The notes: generated by a model not told the origin, from the letters alone. A stretch of DNA of 64,000 nt from Marinomonas aquimarina (GCF_900089755.1 NZ_FLOC01000003.1:1-64000), one strand, 5' to 3'; positions 18,404 to 28,788 are shown, counted from the stretch's first letter. Program-made: numbers and translations.

Positions 18404-19624
18404 ATGAAGTCATTGTTACGCTTTTCTAGCTCGTGCCTACTGGCCAGCAGTCTCGCCATGAGCCCATTGGCATTTTCTGAATCATCAAACGATTCATGGC
18501 AAAAGATACTCGAAGAGGCCAAAGGTCAGACCGTGTATTGGAATGCCTGGGGGGGGGCAGATAACATCAATGCCTACATTGAATGGGTCGCCGAACGCGT
18601 TGAGCAAGACTACCAAGTACACCTGAAACATGTGCGCATCCAAGACACAGCGAATACCGTCAGTCGTGTATTAGCGGAAAAGACCGCCGGTAAAGATGTG
18701 AATGGCTCAGTGGATTTGATCTGGATTAACGGTGAGAATTTCCGCGCCATGAAAGACAACAATCTCTTATTCGGCCCTTTCGCCAATGATCTGCCTAATT
18801 ACCAAGCCTACATAAACCCGGAAGCGCGCCAAAGCTTAACGCAAGATTTTGGCACGGCTGTGGACGGTATGGAGTCTCCATGGGGCATGGCGCAAGTCAT
18901 TTTCATGTACGATACGGATACCTTAGACAACCCGCCACGCTCGATGAGCGAATTACTCAGCTACGCCAAAGCCCATCCGGGGCGCATCAGCTACCCTGAA
19001 CCGCCACAATTTTTAGGCTCGACATTTCTTAAGCAAGCACTGCATGAATTGGCGATCAACCCTGAGGTGCTGCTTAAACCCGTCAAGCAGGTGGATTTTG
19101 ATGCGGTGACCGCGCCACTGTGGCGCTTTCTAAATCAACTACATCCAGTCGCTTGGCGTCGTGGGACAGCCTTCCCGTCTAGCAGTGAAGAGATGATGCG
19201 GCTTCTGGATGATCGCGAAATTGATGTGGCTCTGAGCTTTGACGTCTCTGCCGCTTCAGTACATATCGCCCAAGGCAATTTGCCAGACACGGTACGCTCT
19301 TACGTCTTTACTGAAGGTACCATTGGTAACACCCACTTTGTGGCGATCCCGTACAACAGCAGCGCCACAGCTGGGGCTCAAATCGTGGCCAATTACTTGC
19401 TCTCACCAGAAGCACAAGCCTATAAACAGGACCCAACCGTGTGGGGGGACTTAACCGTATTGGATTACAACAAGCTAGCCCCCCAGCAACAAGCTGCATT
19501 TGATGCGTTACCACAAGGCATCGCAACCCTAAGCCTTGATCAGCTCGGGACTACTTTACCCGAGCCACATAGTTCATGGATGGAAGCCTTAGAAATAGAG
19601 TGGCGTAAACGCTACGCTAACTAG
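18404..19624 (+). CDS. ynjB: YnjB-type ABC transporter substrate-binding protein
   Basis: Periplasmic binding component. The start is ATG 18404, with AAGGAG 6 nt upstream, rather than the earlier ATG at 18377. A classical signal peptide follows (MKSLLRFSSSCLLASSLAMS, cleavage near FSES). The mature protein keeps YnjB marks such as VYWNAWGGADNINAYIEWV and DLIWINGENFRAM. The ligand is not established for YnjB in E. coli. It begins a three-gene importer cluster with ynjC and ynjD. Confidence 0.88.
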   Translation: MKSLLRFSSSCLLASSLAMSPLAFSESSNDSWQKILEEAKGQTVYWNAWGGADNINAYIEWVAERVEQDYQVHLKHVRIQDTANTVSRVLAEKTAGKDVNGSVDLIWINGENFRAMKDNNLLFGPFANDLPNYQAYINPEARQSLTQDFGTAVDGMESPWGMAQVIFMYDTDTLDNPPRSMSELLSYAKAHPGRISYPEPPQFLGSTFLKQALHELAINPEVLLKPVKQVDFDAVTAPLWRFLNQLHPVAWRRGTAFPSSSEEMMRLLDDREIDVALSFDVSAASVHIAQGNLPDTVRSYVFTEGTIGNTHFVAIPYNSSATAGAQIVANYLLSPEAQAYKQDPTVWGDLTVLDYNKLAPQQQAAFDALPQGIATLSLDQLGTTLPEPHSSWMEALEIEWRKRYAN

Positions 19625-19642
19625 GCGGAATGCATCTTAAGC

Positions 19643-21340
19643 ATGTATTCAAGCTTTAACCGCACCCTCTATTACCTCATTCTCGGCGTGATTGGCCTGC
19701 CATTGCTGACGGGCCTTTTGGGGGTGGTATTACCCAGCTTTGGCTACGACCCTGCCCTTGGCCAAGTGTCGTTTCACCTTGGTCATTGGCAGCAACTGTT
19801 GCAACAGCCTGAGTTTTGGTCAGGACTACGCCTTAGCCTGAGCACAGGTGTGCTGGCGACGCTATTATCTTACTGGTTTGCCAGCAGCCTGATCATGGTG
19901 TGTTTTGAAAAGCCTTGGTTTACCCGCCTGCAAAGTGCCATTACCCCTATTTTATCCATCCCTCATGCCAGCATCACCATAGGCGCTCTGTTTCTGCTCG
20001 CCCCATCTGGCTGGCTTGTGCGCCTAATCAGCCCTTGGCTCAGTGGTTTTGAGCGACCACCTAATTGGATCACGGTGCAAGACCCCGAAGGTGTCGCTTT
20101 AATCATCGCCCTCGTCATCAAGGAAATGCCCTACCTGATGTTTGCCATGGGCGCGGCATTAAGCCAATTACAGCCGCAACAGACACTGCAAGCGGCTCGC
20201 CTATTAGGCTATGAACGGCTAACGGCTTGGCACTTTACCCTCTTGCCGCAGCTATTCCCTTTACTGCGCTTGCCGATTTTTATGGTGCTAGCATTTAATA
20301 TGACAGTGGTCGATGTGGCCAGCATCATTGGCCCGAATACACCATCGACCTTAGCGGTCACCTTATTGCGTTGGTTTAACGACCCCAACTTAGTATTACG
20401 CGGTCAAGCCAGTGCCGCCGCATTAGTATTAGCCTCCATGGTGGCCGTTTCGATTCTATGTTGGCTGCTCTTTTATCGCCTATTAAACCAACTACGTCAT
20501 CATTTCAGTACCCTTGGCACGCGACAATCCTGGTTACGCTACTGGACTTGGTTCGGGGCAAGCGCAGCAGGACTAACCTTGTTGATGACTTTATTAAGTC
20601 TATTACTGCTGCCCATTTGGGCGTTTACTAAGCGTTGGCGCTTTCCAGATGCGTGGCCCAATCGTTGGACCCTGGACAATCTGAACCGTGCAGGTGACCG
20701 TCTCATCAGTTTAACCGCTGAATCTTTTAGTTTGGCTATTGCAAGCGCCTTTATCGGGCTATTGATGGCATTGGTACTGATCGAGTTTGAGCGAGCGAAG
20801 GGACGATCCCGTATCAGTGTGGCACTGCTGTTTAGCGCGGTGTTACTGCCACAAGTGACCTTACTGTTTGGTATCCAAGTGGGGCTTTTGTATTTTGATT
20901 GGAGTGGCACTTGGCTCAGTGTACTGGCTGTGCATGTGCTATACACCCTGCCCTATATCTACTTGACCCTAAAGGCGCCCTATTTAGCGTTTGAACAAGG
21001 GTATTTAGAGCAAGCTAACCGATTACGCTTTACCCCAATACGCAACTATCTGACGATCAAACTTGCGCTACTCAAAGCGCCTCTAGCGGCGGCTTTGGCC
21101 ATTGGCTTCGCGGTTAGCATGGCGCAATATTTGCCTACACTTTTGGCTGGGGAAGGCCGTATCAATACCTTGACCACCGAGGCCGTGGCTCGAGCCTCCT
21201 CTGGTGATCGAAAATTAGTCAGCGTGTTAGCGTTTGCACAAGCCATATTACCGTTAATTTGTTTTATGCTGGCCACCCTAATCCCACGCTATTGGACCAG
21301 ATGGCGTTTAGCATTCAGGAGATCATTGTGCTCGAATTAG
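19643..21340 (+). CDS. ynjC: YnjC-type ABC transporter permease, fused double unit
   Basis: Inner-membrane permease with about 12 hydrophobic helices. Two BPD_transp_1 halves are seen, each with a cytoplasmic EAA-like loop (AARLLGYERLTAWHF in the first, QANRLRFTPIRNYLTIKL in the second). Length 565 is close to E. coli YnjC (511) and is typical of a fused permease acting as a monomer. It starts 18 nt after ynjB, and its 3' end overlaps ynjD by 13 nt. Confidence 0.88.
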   Translation: MYSSFNRTLYYLILGVIGLPLLTGLLGVVLPSFGYDPALGQVSFHLGHWQQLLQQPEFWSGLRLSLSTGVLATLLSYWFASSLIMVCFEKPWFTRLQSAITPILSIPHASITIGALFLLAPSGWLVRLISPWLSGFERPPNWITVQDPEGVALIIALVIKEMPYLMFAMGAALSQLQPQQTLQAARLLGYERLTAWHFTLLPQLFPLLRLPIFMVLAFNMTVVDVASIIGPNTPSTLAVTLLRWFNDPNLVLRGQASAAALVLASMVAVSILCWLLFYRLLNQLRHHFSTLGTRQSWLRYWTWFGASAAGLTLLMTLLSLLLLPIWAFTKRWRFPDAWPNRWTLDNLNRAGDRLISLTAESFSLAIASAFIGLLMALVLIEFERAKGRSRISVALLFSAVLLPQVTLLFGIQVGLLYFDWSGTWLSVLAVHVLYTLPYIYLTLKAPYLAFEQGYLEQANRLRFTPIRNYLTIKLALLKAPLAAALAIGFAVSMAQYLPTLLAGEGRINTLTTEAVARASSGDRKLVSVLAFAQAILPLICFMLATLIPRYWTRWRLAFRRSLCSN

Positions 21341-21960
21341 TCGACCTACAAATAGTACGTCAACAACAACCATTGATTGCCCCCATTACAGCCTCGGTTG
21401 CTGCTGGACAGATTTTAGCGTTAATGGGCCCGAGCGGTGTCGGCAAGTCCAGTTTGTTGGCATACCTTTCCGGCACCTTAACCCCAGAGCTAGAAGGTCG
21501 AGGGAAAGCCGTACTCAACGGCAACTCACTTGCACACTTGCCCCCTGAGCAAAGACACCTCGGCTTACTGCAGCAACATCCATTGTTGTTTCCCCATATG
21601 ACGGTCGCCGAAAACTTGCTGTTTGCCATGCCCAAAGGGGGCAGCAACCAACAGCGCTACCATACTGCTCAGCAGCATTTGCAGGACATAGGTTTACAAG
21701 GCCTGGAAGCGCGATTACCCGAGCAACTATCAGGCGGGCAGCAAGCGCGACTCGCTCTGATGCGTACTCTAGTTGCCAAACCTGCCGCACTGTTACTGGA
21801 CGAACCCTTTAGCAAGCTGGATAAAACATTACGCCAAGACATGCGACAGTTAGTCAAAGACGCGATTGAGCAAGCTCATATCCCGGCTATTTTAGTCACC
21901 CATGATGAAGAGGATGCGCAAGAGCTCGCATCAAAAATTATTCAGTTGCAGGCAATATAA
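21328..21960 (+). CDS. ynjD: YnjD-type ABC transporter ATP-binding protein
   Basis: Cytoplasmic ATPase of the importer. It shows Walker A GPSGVGKSS, the Q-loop in LGLLQQHPLLFPHMT, the signature LSGGQQARLAL, Walker B LLLDEPFSKLD and the switch His in VTHDEEDA. I choose GTG 21328 as start: CAGGAGA lies 6 nt before it and the resulting 210 residues match the usual YnjD size (217). An ATG at 21259 is in frame but lies deep inside ynjC. Operon with ynjBC. Confidence 0.9.
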   Translation: MLELVDLQIVRQQQPLIAPITASVAAGQILALMGPSGVGKSSLLAYLSGTLTPELEGRGKAVLNGNSLAHLPPEQRHLGLLQQHPLLFPHMTVAENLLFAMPKGGSNQQRYHTAQQHLQDIGLQGLEARLPEQLSGGQQARLALMRTLVAKPAALLLDEPFSKLDKTLRQDMRQLVKDAIEQAHIPAILVTHDEEDAQELASKIIQLQAI

Positions 21961-22064
21961 GCCATGCATCAAGGCGTGTTTTTCTTTTAAGATCAGTAAG
22001 CCCTTTGCAATGATGCTTTAACACACCATACAACCTAGCACCTGCACTAAACGAACGGAGTCTT

Positions 22065-22847
22065 ATGGAAATCGATGTATTAGGCAGTGGTAGTGCGTTT
22101 TCCGTATCGCGCAACACCTCTTCCCTTTTGGTAACAGATAGTCAGCAGCAGCGCTGGTTGATCGATTGCGGCCCCACCGTTCCACGAGCTTTGTGGCAGC
22201 GGGATCTGAGCATCAATGACATCGAGGTGATGTATTTCACCCACATTCACCCTGACCATTGTGCTGGCTTACCAGCGTTGTTAAATCGATGGAAAAGCTT
22301 CGGTCGACAAGCACCGCTGACAATTTACTGCCAAGCGGAACATCGCCCAATGCTGCAACAACTCACGGCCCTAGCAACGTTTCCTAAGGCCGAGATAGGC
22401 TTTGACATCGATTGGCAAGATATCCATGATCATTGGACTTGGCGTAACTGGCACCTGTCCAGTGCGGCCACTCAACATGGACAGAGTAATTTAAGCCTGC
22501 GTATTGAAGTCGACCAACGAGTTTTGTTTTACAGCGGCGACGGTCGCCCGACACCAGCCACGATTAACCTTATGCAGAACGCAGATTTGGCTTTCCAAGA
22601 ATGCGCCGTGGCTACATCATTAGCTGATGACGCCTCCCATGGCGATGTGCAAAGCTGCCTAGCACTGGCTGAGCAGTTAGATCTATCCTCGTTGGGGCTG
22701 TACCACTGTTATGACGAGGAACTGCCTGCCCTAACTGATGCGATAGCACAGCAAGACAATGTGTTTCTATCCTACGACGGCCTGCATATTGATCTCAATG
22801 CCACCACGCCTGTCATTGCACAAGTGCAGCAACATAAGCTCACCTAG
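22065..22847 (+). CDS. Metallo-beta-lactamase-fold hydrolase (RNase Z/ElaC-like)
   Basis: Starts with the beta-strand pattern of the RNase Z branch (LGSGSAFSVSRNTSSLLV) and has the metal motif THIHPDHCAGLP (HxHxDH). Later ligands are AATQHG and YSGDGRP, and DASHGDV could provide the last His. It lacks the RNase Z exosite arm, and at 260 residues it is short, so it is more likely a general MBL phosphodiesterase or hydrolase than the tRNA-processing enzyme. ACGGAG lies upstream of ATG 22065. Monocistronic. Confidence 0.82.
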   Translation: MEIDVLGSGSAFSVSRNTSSLLVTDSQQQRWLIDCGPTVPRALWQRDLSINDIEVMYFTHIHPDHCAGLPALLNRWKSFGRQAPLTIYCQAEHRPMLQQLTALATFPKAEIGFDIDWQDIHDHWTWRNWHLSSAATQHGQSNLSLRIEVDQRVLFYSGDGRPTPATINLMQNADLAFQECAVATSLADDASHGDVQSCLALAEQLDLSSLGLYHCYDEELPALTDAIAQQDNVFLSYDGLHIDLNATTPVIAQVQQHKLT

Positions 22848-23022
22848 CATCAAGGTTAAATGAATACAGTCCGCAACAAGGCGTCGCTTGACTCTACATT
22901 TCGCCATTGGCTTGCTTTGAAAGTCACACGGATACACCAGATCAAGCTCAGAAGCCTACTCATCTGGGTAGGTATCCTCTATCATGGCCCCTTGATCCCC
23001 ATTGTTGTTAAAAGAGATCTTC

Positions 23023-23757
23023 ATGATTACCCAAACTGAAATCGTCGATATTTCGACCGCTACTGGCACCATGCGTTGCAACGTTTACCGTCCTCAGGCA
23101 GAGGGCCAATTCCCCTGTGTGATTTTTTATTCTGAAATTTTCCAAATCACCGCCCCCATCGAACGTTCCGCCCGAATCCTAGCTGGCCATGGTTTTTCAG
23201 TGGTGGTGCCAGAAGTATTTCATGAGCTAAACCCGATCGGCACTGTGCTGGCTTACGACGATGCCGGCAAAGACAAAGGCAATAACGATAAATTTACCAA
23301 GTCGCTAGAGAGCCATGACAGTGATACCGTGGCCATGATCGAGTTTTTCGAGCCGCAGTCCTACTGCAGTGGCAAGTTTGGTGTGATGGGCGTCTGTATC
23401 GGCGGTCATCTGGCGTTTCGTGCTGCGTTGAACCCACGCATTTTGTCGACTTTCTGCCTCTATGCAACGGATATCCACTCGAATACCCTGCCTTGTGCAG
23501 CCGGCAATGACAGCTTCTCTCGTACAGGTGATATTCAAGGTGAAATTACCATGGTGTGGGGCAAGCAAGATCCTCACGTCTCAACCGAAGGTCGTCAGAA
23601 GATTTATCAGAAACTGATCGATACCGAACGCAATTTCTCCTGGCATGAGTTGAACGCCCAGCACGCCTTTATGCGCGATGAAGGTGACCGTTACGATGCT
23701 GAGTTGGCTTTGTATTGCTACAAACTGGCCGTTGATCAGTTTCGCCGCACTTTATAA
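23023..23757 (+). CDS. Dienelactone hydrolase family protein
   Basis: Alpha/beta-hydrolase of 244 residues. The nucleophile elbow is GVCIGGH with Cys as in dienelactone hydrolases, and the acid and His come late (WGKQDPHVS and LNAQHAFMRD). It begins with the usual N-terminal strand MITQTEIVDI. The start ATG 23023 is favoured over 23002, with a purine-rich AAGAGA site upstream. A hairpin with eight T residues terminates it at 23781-23807. No other aromatic-degradation genes are nearby, so the physiological substrate is unknown. Confidence 0.85.
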   Translation: MITQTEIVDISTATGTMRCNVYRPQAEGQFPCVIFYSEIFQITAPIERSARILAGHGFSVVVPEVFHELNPIGTVLAYDDAGKDKGNNDKFTKSLESHDSDTVAMIEFFEPQSYCSGKFGVMGVCIGGHLAFRAALNPRILSTFCLYATDIHSNTLPCAAGNDSFSRTGDIQGEITMVWGKQDPHVSTEGRQKIYQKLIDTERNFSWHELNAQHAFMRDEGDRYDAELALYCYKLAVDQFRRTL

Positions 23758-23780
23758 AGTGTAAAGACAACCTTTCAAAA

Positions 23781-23807
23781 AGTCCTATTTAAAGGGCTTT
23801 TTTTTCG
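23781..23807 (+). terminator. Rho-independent terminator after the dienelactone hydrolase gene
   Basis: A short stem AGTCC/GGGCT around an A/T-rich loop is followed by eight T residues. Confidence 0.65.
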
Positions 23808-24119
23808 CCTAACCCCACACAAACATGCGCCAGCACTGCATCTTTACAGTTACGCTTTACTTTTTTAACAATGATGCAAAAAGTTACCAAGTGACGAAAT
23901 TTACAAATACTTGAATTGATAATAATTACGCCAGAATTAATATTAGCACCATCAACAAGGCGCAAAGAGAAATGCGCAGAGCATTAAACTCTATTAATTA
24001 AAAGCAACAAGAAACGCACGTTTTTAATTATGAGTTAGACGGCAATCTAATATTTTTAATGGAGTGAAAAGTATTAGCTTTTATTCAATACACTTAGAAT
24101 GTTAATCGAGGGAAGCACT
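23808..24119. other. AT-rich gene-free stretch
   Basis: No coding region is seen. The sequence is strongly AT-rich and must hold the promoter of the downstream lipoprotein gene. No operator or RNA structure is recognised. Confidence 0.5.
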
Positions 24120-24527
24120 ATGAAAATGATCAAGCCACAATACATCGCAGGCCTAGTAGCCGTTGCCGCGTTTACGACTGCTTGCAGCGAAAAGATGCCG
24201 GATGTGAACGAAGAGAACTGTACTCAAGCCAACATCCAACAAATTGAGGATGGCCAAGTTCGTGAAGAATTCTCAGATAAGTGCTTCGACTTCCGTATTG
24301 AGCAAGGTAAGGAAACGGCTTCTAACCTGTTAGAACAAAGCCAAAACAATGCTCAAGAGATGCTTGAAAATAGCCAAGAAGCGGCTGAGTCAGCCTATGA
24401 CTCTTCTGTGGAAGCGCTGGAAGACGGTGCTGATGCCGCAGGCGATGCTTGGCAAGATGGCGTAGATGCTGTGCAGGATGGTGCAAACGAAGCCGCTGAT
24501 GAAATCGACAGCGCAACGAACAACTAA
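24120..24527 (+). CDS. Predicted small lipoprotein
   Basis: The N terminus (MKMIKPQYIAGLVAVAAFTT followed by ACSE) is a lipoprotein signal peptide with Cys about 22 as the lipidated residue. After a short Cys-containing segment (NCTQANI ... SDKCFDF, a possible disulfide) the rest is very acidic, repetitive helix rich in Ala, Glu, Asp and Gln (ENSQEAAESAYDSSVEALED). This suggests a coiled, apolipoprotein- or Lpp-like periplasmic helix. The start ATG 24120 has GAGGGA upstream; 24099 is less likely. I recognise no named family with confidence. A strong terminator follows. Confidence 0.75.
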   Translation: MKMIKPQYIAGLVAVAAFTTACSEKMPDVNEENCTQANIQQIEDGQVREEFSDKCFDFRIEQGKETASNLLEQSQNNAQEMLENSQEAAESAYDSSVEALEDGADAAGDAWQDGVDAVQDGANEAADEIDSATNN

Positions 24528-24575
24528 TTGACTGGTTTTAGGAAGCCTAGCACAGGGACGTGCATTACTAATTAT

Positions 24576-24618
24576 AAAAAGCCGGCTTATTCTATTAAAA
24601 AGATTAAGCCGGCTTTTA
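24576..24618. terminator. Bidirectional terminator
   Basis: AAAAGCCGGCTTA and TAAGCCGGCTTTT form a perfect 13-bp stem with A and T tracts on both sides, between the convergent lipoprotein and oxaloacetate decarboxylase genes. Confidence 0.85.
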
Positions 24619-24657
24619 TTTACAATATACTGATAAATACCTTACCCATTATTTATC

Positions 24658-25521
24658 TTACTCTTCTACATCCATAAATTTACTTGCCCATACACGGCTT
24701 TCATCAAGGGTAGAATAACGCTCAGATAATTCGGAGGCATTTAATTTACCTTCGGCAATGCCACGTTGTTCGCGTAAACAATCATAGGTTGCTTTGATCG
24801 CTGCAAAATACGCCGCATGACCATTAACAACAATTCGCACACCATTTTTTGCTAGGCGCTCGCGATTATTTAATTCTGGGTTACCGTACGCCACTAGCAT
24901 TAATGGCACACTAACGTTCGCACTGATGGTTTCAAGGTGTGCAAAGTCTTTCACCCCTACCATACAGATCCCATCTGCACCGGCGGCTTGGTACGCTTTG
25001 GCACGCTCGATGGTTTGCTCTGTTGTCAGTTGGCCGGCATTGGTACGGGCAATAATAGACATGGTCGGATCAATGCGCGCTTCCAGCGCCGCTTCAATTT
25101 TGCCCACGGCTTCATCCAATGGAATCAAATCTGTCGACTTATGACCGTATTTGGCTGGTAACAAGGTATCTTCGATGGTTAACGCAGCGACTCCCGCCCG
25201 TTCAAGCTCGGTAATAGTTCGCATCACATTCAAAGCATTACCATAGCCATGGTCGGCATCCGCAATGATAGGCAAGCGTGCCACTCGGCCAATACGCGTC
25301 GCCTGCTCGACAAACTCGCTTAGGGTAATCAGGGCAAAATCAGGAGCAGCCAAGACCTGCAGCGATGCCACAGAGCCACCTAAAATACCGACTTCAAAAC
25401 CCAAATCTTCTGCAATACGCGCAGACATGGGGTCAAAGGTTGAAGCTGTGTAGTAACAGTTATCACTTTCAAGCAAAGCACGAAAATCTTTACGTAAATC
25501 GTGTTGAGATGGGGTGGCCAT
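24658..25521 (-). CDS. Oxaloacetate decarboxylase, PEP mutase / isocitrate lyase superfamily (PA4872 type)
   Basis: Soluble Mg-dependent enzyme converting oxaloacetate to pyruvate and CO2. Length 287 and the conserved stretches [40 protein letters not shown] and [20 protein letters not shown] match the Pseudomonas PA4872 family as I recall it. That family lacks the mutase gating-loop residues and has decarboxylase activity. The metal site is D and DxD in IADADHGYG plus E in TIED. Single gene with a 230-bp AT-rich upstream region. Confidence 0.85.
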   Translation of the reverse strand: MATPSQHDLRKDFRALLESDNCYYTASTFDPMSARIAEDLGFEVGILGGSVASLQVLAAPDFALITLSEFVEQATRIGRVARLPIIADADHGYGNALNVMRTITELERAGVAALTIEDTLLPAKYGHKSTDLIPLDEAVGKIEAALEARIDPTMSIIARTNAGQLTTEQTIERAKAYQAAGADGICMVGVKDFAHLETISANVSVPLMLVAYGNPELNNRERLAKNGVRIVVNGHAAYFAAIKATYDCLREQRGIAEGKLNASELSERYSTLDESRVWASKFMDVEE

Positions 25522-25760
25522 AGGTAGACTCCTAAAAACGGCCTAATTTTCGGCGTGATTAGTCGGAAATAGGCAAGCAGATAAAAACGGAAGGATTCTA
25601 ACTAAATTAACAACATTTCGTCACCACTTTGGCTGAAATCAAACTTTCAAAAGCATGATTCCACCGTTATGTTGGAAATTTACCAAAATGATAATGCTAA
25701 CTAATTGTTCAAAATTAGCAAAACAGTGATATTTGTCGCTACAAGTAGCACCAATAGCGA

Positions 25761-28661
25761 CTAGTCGTTAATGATTTCAGGCAGATTGTAGCACTGCGCA
25801 AATTGCTCTATCGGAATCGGTTTAGAGAATAAGTAACCTTGCGCTAACTCCACATCATAACTTTGCAACAACGCAGATTGCTGCTCGTCTTCTACCCCTT
25901 CGGCAACAACTTTCATATTCAGATTACGCGCCATCGAGACAATGGTTTTCACCAACACTTGGCTCGATCTCGAGGTATTCATATCGGTGATAAAGGACCG
26001 GTCGATTTTCAGCACATCAATGGGATAGCGTGATAGATAATTCAGCGAGGAATAACCGGTGCCAAAGTCGTCCAGCGCCAAGGTAAAACCCATTTGTTTC
26101 AACTGTAGGATCTTATTGGCTAAGTGTTCACAATGCACCAGCAGGACGCCTTCGGTGATTTCCAATTCTAAATGCTCGGTACCGCAACGGTTTTGTTGCA
26201 AAGTATCGGAAATGGTCTGAACCAAGTCTTCATGATTAAACTGCAGTGCGGAAAGATTGACCGCAAAACGCTGCTCCGGCACGAGATGCGGCTGCCATAC
26301 CTCTAAGTAACGACAAAGTATGCTCAGTACCTGCATATCAATTGCAGAAATCAGCCCTAACTCTTCCGCCACCGGAATAAAATGATCCGGTGTAATAAGA
26401 CCCCGTGTCGGGTGTTGCCAGCGTACCAAGGCTTCTGCTCCCATCATTTTGCCATCGCTAAGACGAATTTTAGGCTGTAGATATACGCAAAACTCCTTAT
26501 TGGTCATTGCAGCACGCAGCGAATTCCTAAACTCCATACGCTCCCTAGCTCGTGCCGTTAGGTCATGGGAATAAAAGCGTATACTGCCCCGTTGAGAGGA
26601 TTTTGCAGCAAATAACGCTGAGTCAGCATAACGGACAAGGTCATCAAGATCTTGCGCGTCATCCGGGTACAAACAAGCCCCAATACTGACCGATACCTGT
26701 ACTTCTCGCCCTCCGATAAGCAAAGGATTAGACAAGGCTTCGCTGATCCTGCCGGCTTCAAGACTAAAACTATGGCGGTCTGACACGGGAGATACGAAGA
26801 CGCCAAATTCATCGGCACCAATCCGAGCTAAATAGGAAGCGTTCGAAACCAGGCTTTGCAGCCTTGTCGCTAAGGCGGTCAGCACCCGATCTCCGTATTC
26901 ATACCCCAAGCTATCGTTAATGCTTTTAAAGTGATCGACCCCCAGCGCCAAAAAGCCAAACTTATGAGGATTGGTTGGTGACTGTATTAATTGTGAGGTG
27001 ACCTTGTTGAGTAAGTTACTGCGATTGGGTAGCCCCGTTAGCGGATCGTATTTTGCCAAATAGTTGGCTTTATCTTGGTATTCTCTAAGCTCCGTTAAAT
27101 CTCGGCCTATCACCAGCACCGAACAAAACTCTCCTTCTAAGTTAAACTCCGGTGTCAGTGAAATATTGCTGTGGACCAGCCCTCTTGCAGTCGGAATCGA
27201 CAGTTCACATTCAGCACTTGCCTGAGTTCGAATCACATCAGCTAGAGCCTCCTCTAAAAGGGTGACCGAGCTGGGGACTTGGTCACCAAAATGCTGATAC
27301 AAATAGGTGTTCAATTCAGTCGGTGTTTTACCCAGCATGTCTTCTACTGGGCAAGCAAACAGTGCACTCAAGGCAGGGTTGGTGTACTGCATTTTGCCAT
27401 GCAAATCGTAGCGACAGATAAAGTCAGGGGAGTTTTCAACTAGCGTGCGAAACTGGCGCTCGCTATTTTTTGTTTGCTGAATCGCACGCTCTTCATCGGT
27501 AAAATCCCGTGCAATTAAAAGCACCCCAATAATACCTCCAAACTTGTCAAACTCTGGGATACAACGCACTTCGTGAATCACATCTTCAGCGCCGACAACA
27601 TCTACCACAAGTCGCTCAATGACTGGCACACCGGTACTCGCTGCCTTTAGGATATTGCGTTGCACATGGGCCGCACTGTCACCAATACCAGCCAATTCAA
27701 GGGGGCGTTTACCAATAGCGGCTTCACGGGATACTCCCGTCGCTTGCTCAAAAGCGTGATTAACATACGTACGTCTGCCTTCAACGTCATAGCGAACAAT
27801 CACGTCAGGGGCATTTTCGATTAAATTATAAAAATCCTGCTTCTGCTGAGCTTCAACAGTCTCCTGCTCATAGTGCTTGGTGACGTTATGCCACGTTGCT
27901 ATAAATTGTTTTTTCTGGGAGGCTCCATTTAGAGCAACGGGGTGAAAATGAATCTCACAGACGTTATCCCCTGGCCGATCGCCAAGCATAAAACTGCAGC
28001 TAATACTTTCATCACTGCTCATTAGTGAGGATTCAAAGTCTAACCAACTTTGTTTGATCGAGTCATAAAGGAAAGCAACTACTGGCTGTCCCTCAACATC
28101 TTGATGAGGGGCCACATAGCGCATGGCCCGTGCATTCAACCATACCACCTTTAATATGCCTCTCTCATCAAACTCAAGTAAGCCGATGGAGTCGTGCAAG
28201 CTGTCTAAAATCGAGTGGTAAAAGTCCCCTAAAGACAACGCACTTTGAATCGCTTTTGGCTCAAAGTTGCTTAATGTTCGTGAGTTGGCGTTCAACATCA
28301 CCACAGCAATCAAAGGAAAACCTTGGGCTTCAAACCACATAAAGCACAGCTCTTGGGGTGCACTTTTCAGTTTTTGCAGTGATTTAGGAATCAGCTCGTA
28401 ACATTTCTGCTCTGCTTCAATACGCTGGATCAACGCATCTCGCCACGCTGCACTTTGACCTTCTGGCCACTTGTTTATAAACCAATCAGGAGCGGGATGT
28501 TCAGGCAAATCAAAATAACGTTGACTCGGTGGATTAGTGAAGACCACCTCAAGATCTTTGAGAGGGTTTAAAATGAATAATGGAGCACCTAAGGAAGACG
28601 ATAAAAACGCTTCCGTCATCGTGGCAATGGTGGGAGGTAACGCTCGACTTTGACACGGCAT
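25761..28661 (-). CDS. PAS-GGDEF-EAL cyclic-di-GMP phosphodiesterase candidate
   Basis: About 966 residues with no TM helix. At least three PAS domains (near 150-270, 285-400 and 410-530) precede a GGDEF domain (545-700) and an EAL domain (715-965). The GGDEF signature is degenerate (IGADEF, with Ala for the second Gly), so cyclase activity is doubtful. The EAL domain looks complete (GAEALVRWQHP, ELEITEG, DDFGTGYSSLNYL, KIDRSFI), so it probably hydrolyses c-di-GMP. Start: ATG 28661 has AGGAG 11 nt upstream, and a TTG two codons earlier is at better spacing. The TTG at 28688 is unlikely. Downstream of the two STAS genes, separate transcript. Confidence 0.88.
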   Translation of the reverse strand: MPCQSRALPPTIATMTEAFLSSSLGAPLFILNPLKDLEVVFTNPPSQRYFDLPEHPAPDWFINKWPEGQSAAWRDALIQRIEAEQKCYELIPKSLQKLKSAPQELCFMWFEAQGFPLIAVVMLNANSRTLSNFEPKAIQSALSLGDFYHSILDSLHDSIGLLEFDERGILKVVWLNARAMRYVAPHQDVEGQPVVAFLYDSIKQSWLDFESSLMSSDESISCSFMLGDRPGDNVCEIHFHPVALNGASQKKQFIATWHNVTKHYEQETVEAQQKQDFYNLIENAPDVIVRYDVEGRRTYVNHAFEQATGVSREAAIGKRPLELAGIGDSAAHVQRNILKAASTGVPVIERLVVDVVGAEDVIHEVRCIPEFDKFGGIIGVLLIARDFTDEERAIQQTKNSERQFRTLVENSPDFICRYDLHGKMQYTNPALSALFACPVEDMLGKTPTELNTYLYQHFGDQVPSSVTLLEEALADVIRTQASAECELSIPTARGLVHSNISLTPEFNLEGEFCSVLVIGRDLTELREYQDKANYLAKYDPLTGLPNRSNLLNKVTSQLIQSPTNPHKFGFLALGVDHFKSINDSLGYEYGDRVLTALATRLQSLVSNASYLARIGADEFGVFVSPVSDRHSFSLEAGRISEALSNPLLIGGREVQVSVSIGACLYPDDAQDLDDLVRYADSALFAAKSSQRGSIRFYSHDLTARARERMEFRNSLRAAMTNKEFCVYLQPKIRLSDGKMMGAEALVRWQHPTRGLITPDHFIPVAEELGLISAIDMQVLSILCRYLEVWQPHLVPEQRFAVNLSALQFNHEDLVQTISDTLQQNRCGTEHLELEITEGVLLVHCEHLANKILQLKQMGFTLALDDFGTGYSSLNYLSRYPIDVLKIDRSFITDMNTSRSSQVLVKTIVSMARNLNMKVVAEGVEDEQQSALLQSYDVELAQGYLFSKPIPIEQFAQCYNLPEIIND

Positions 28662-28788
28662 GATCAATGATACTCCTAAGAGCCACAAAGCAGACCGGTA
28701 AATCAGGTATTCTGATTATAAAAAGTAAATCTCTCCTTGATTAAAACTTTAACGGCTCTGCTTGAAATATCGCAGGTTAAACTTCAGC

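Noticed and set aside
22065-22847. RNase Z (tRNA 3' processing enzyme)
   Set aside because: The MBL core is present but the exosite arm is missing and the protein is short; a general MBL-fold hydrolase is safer.
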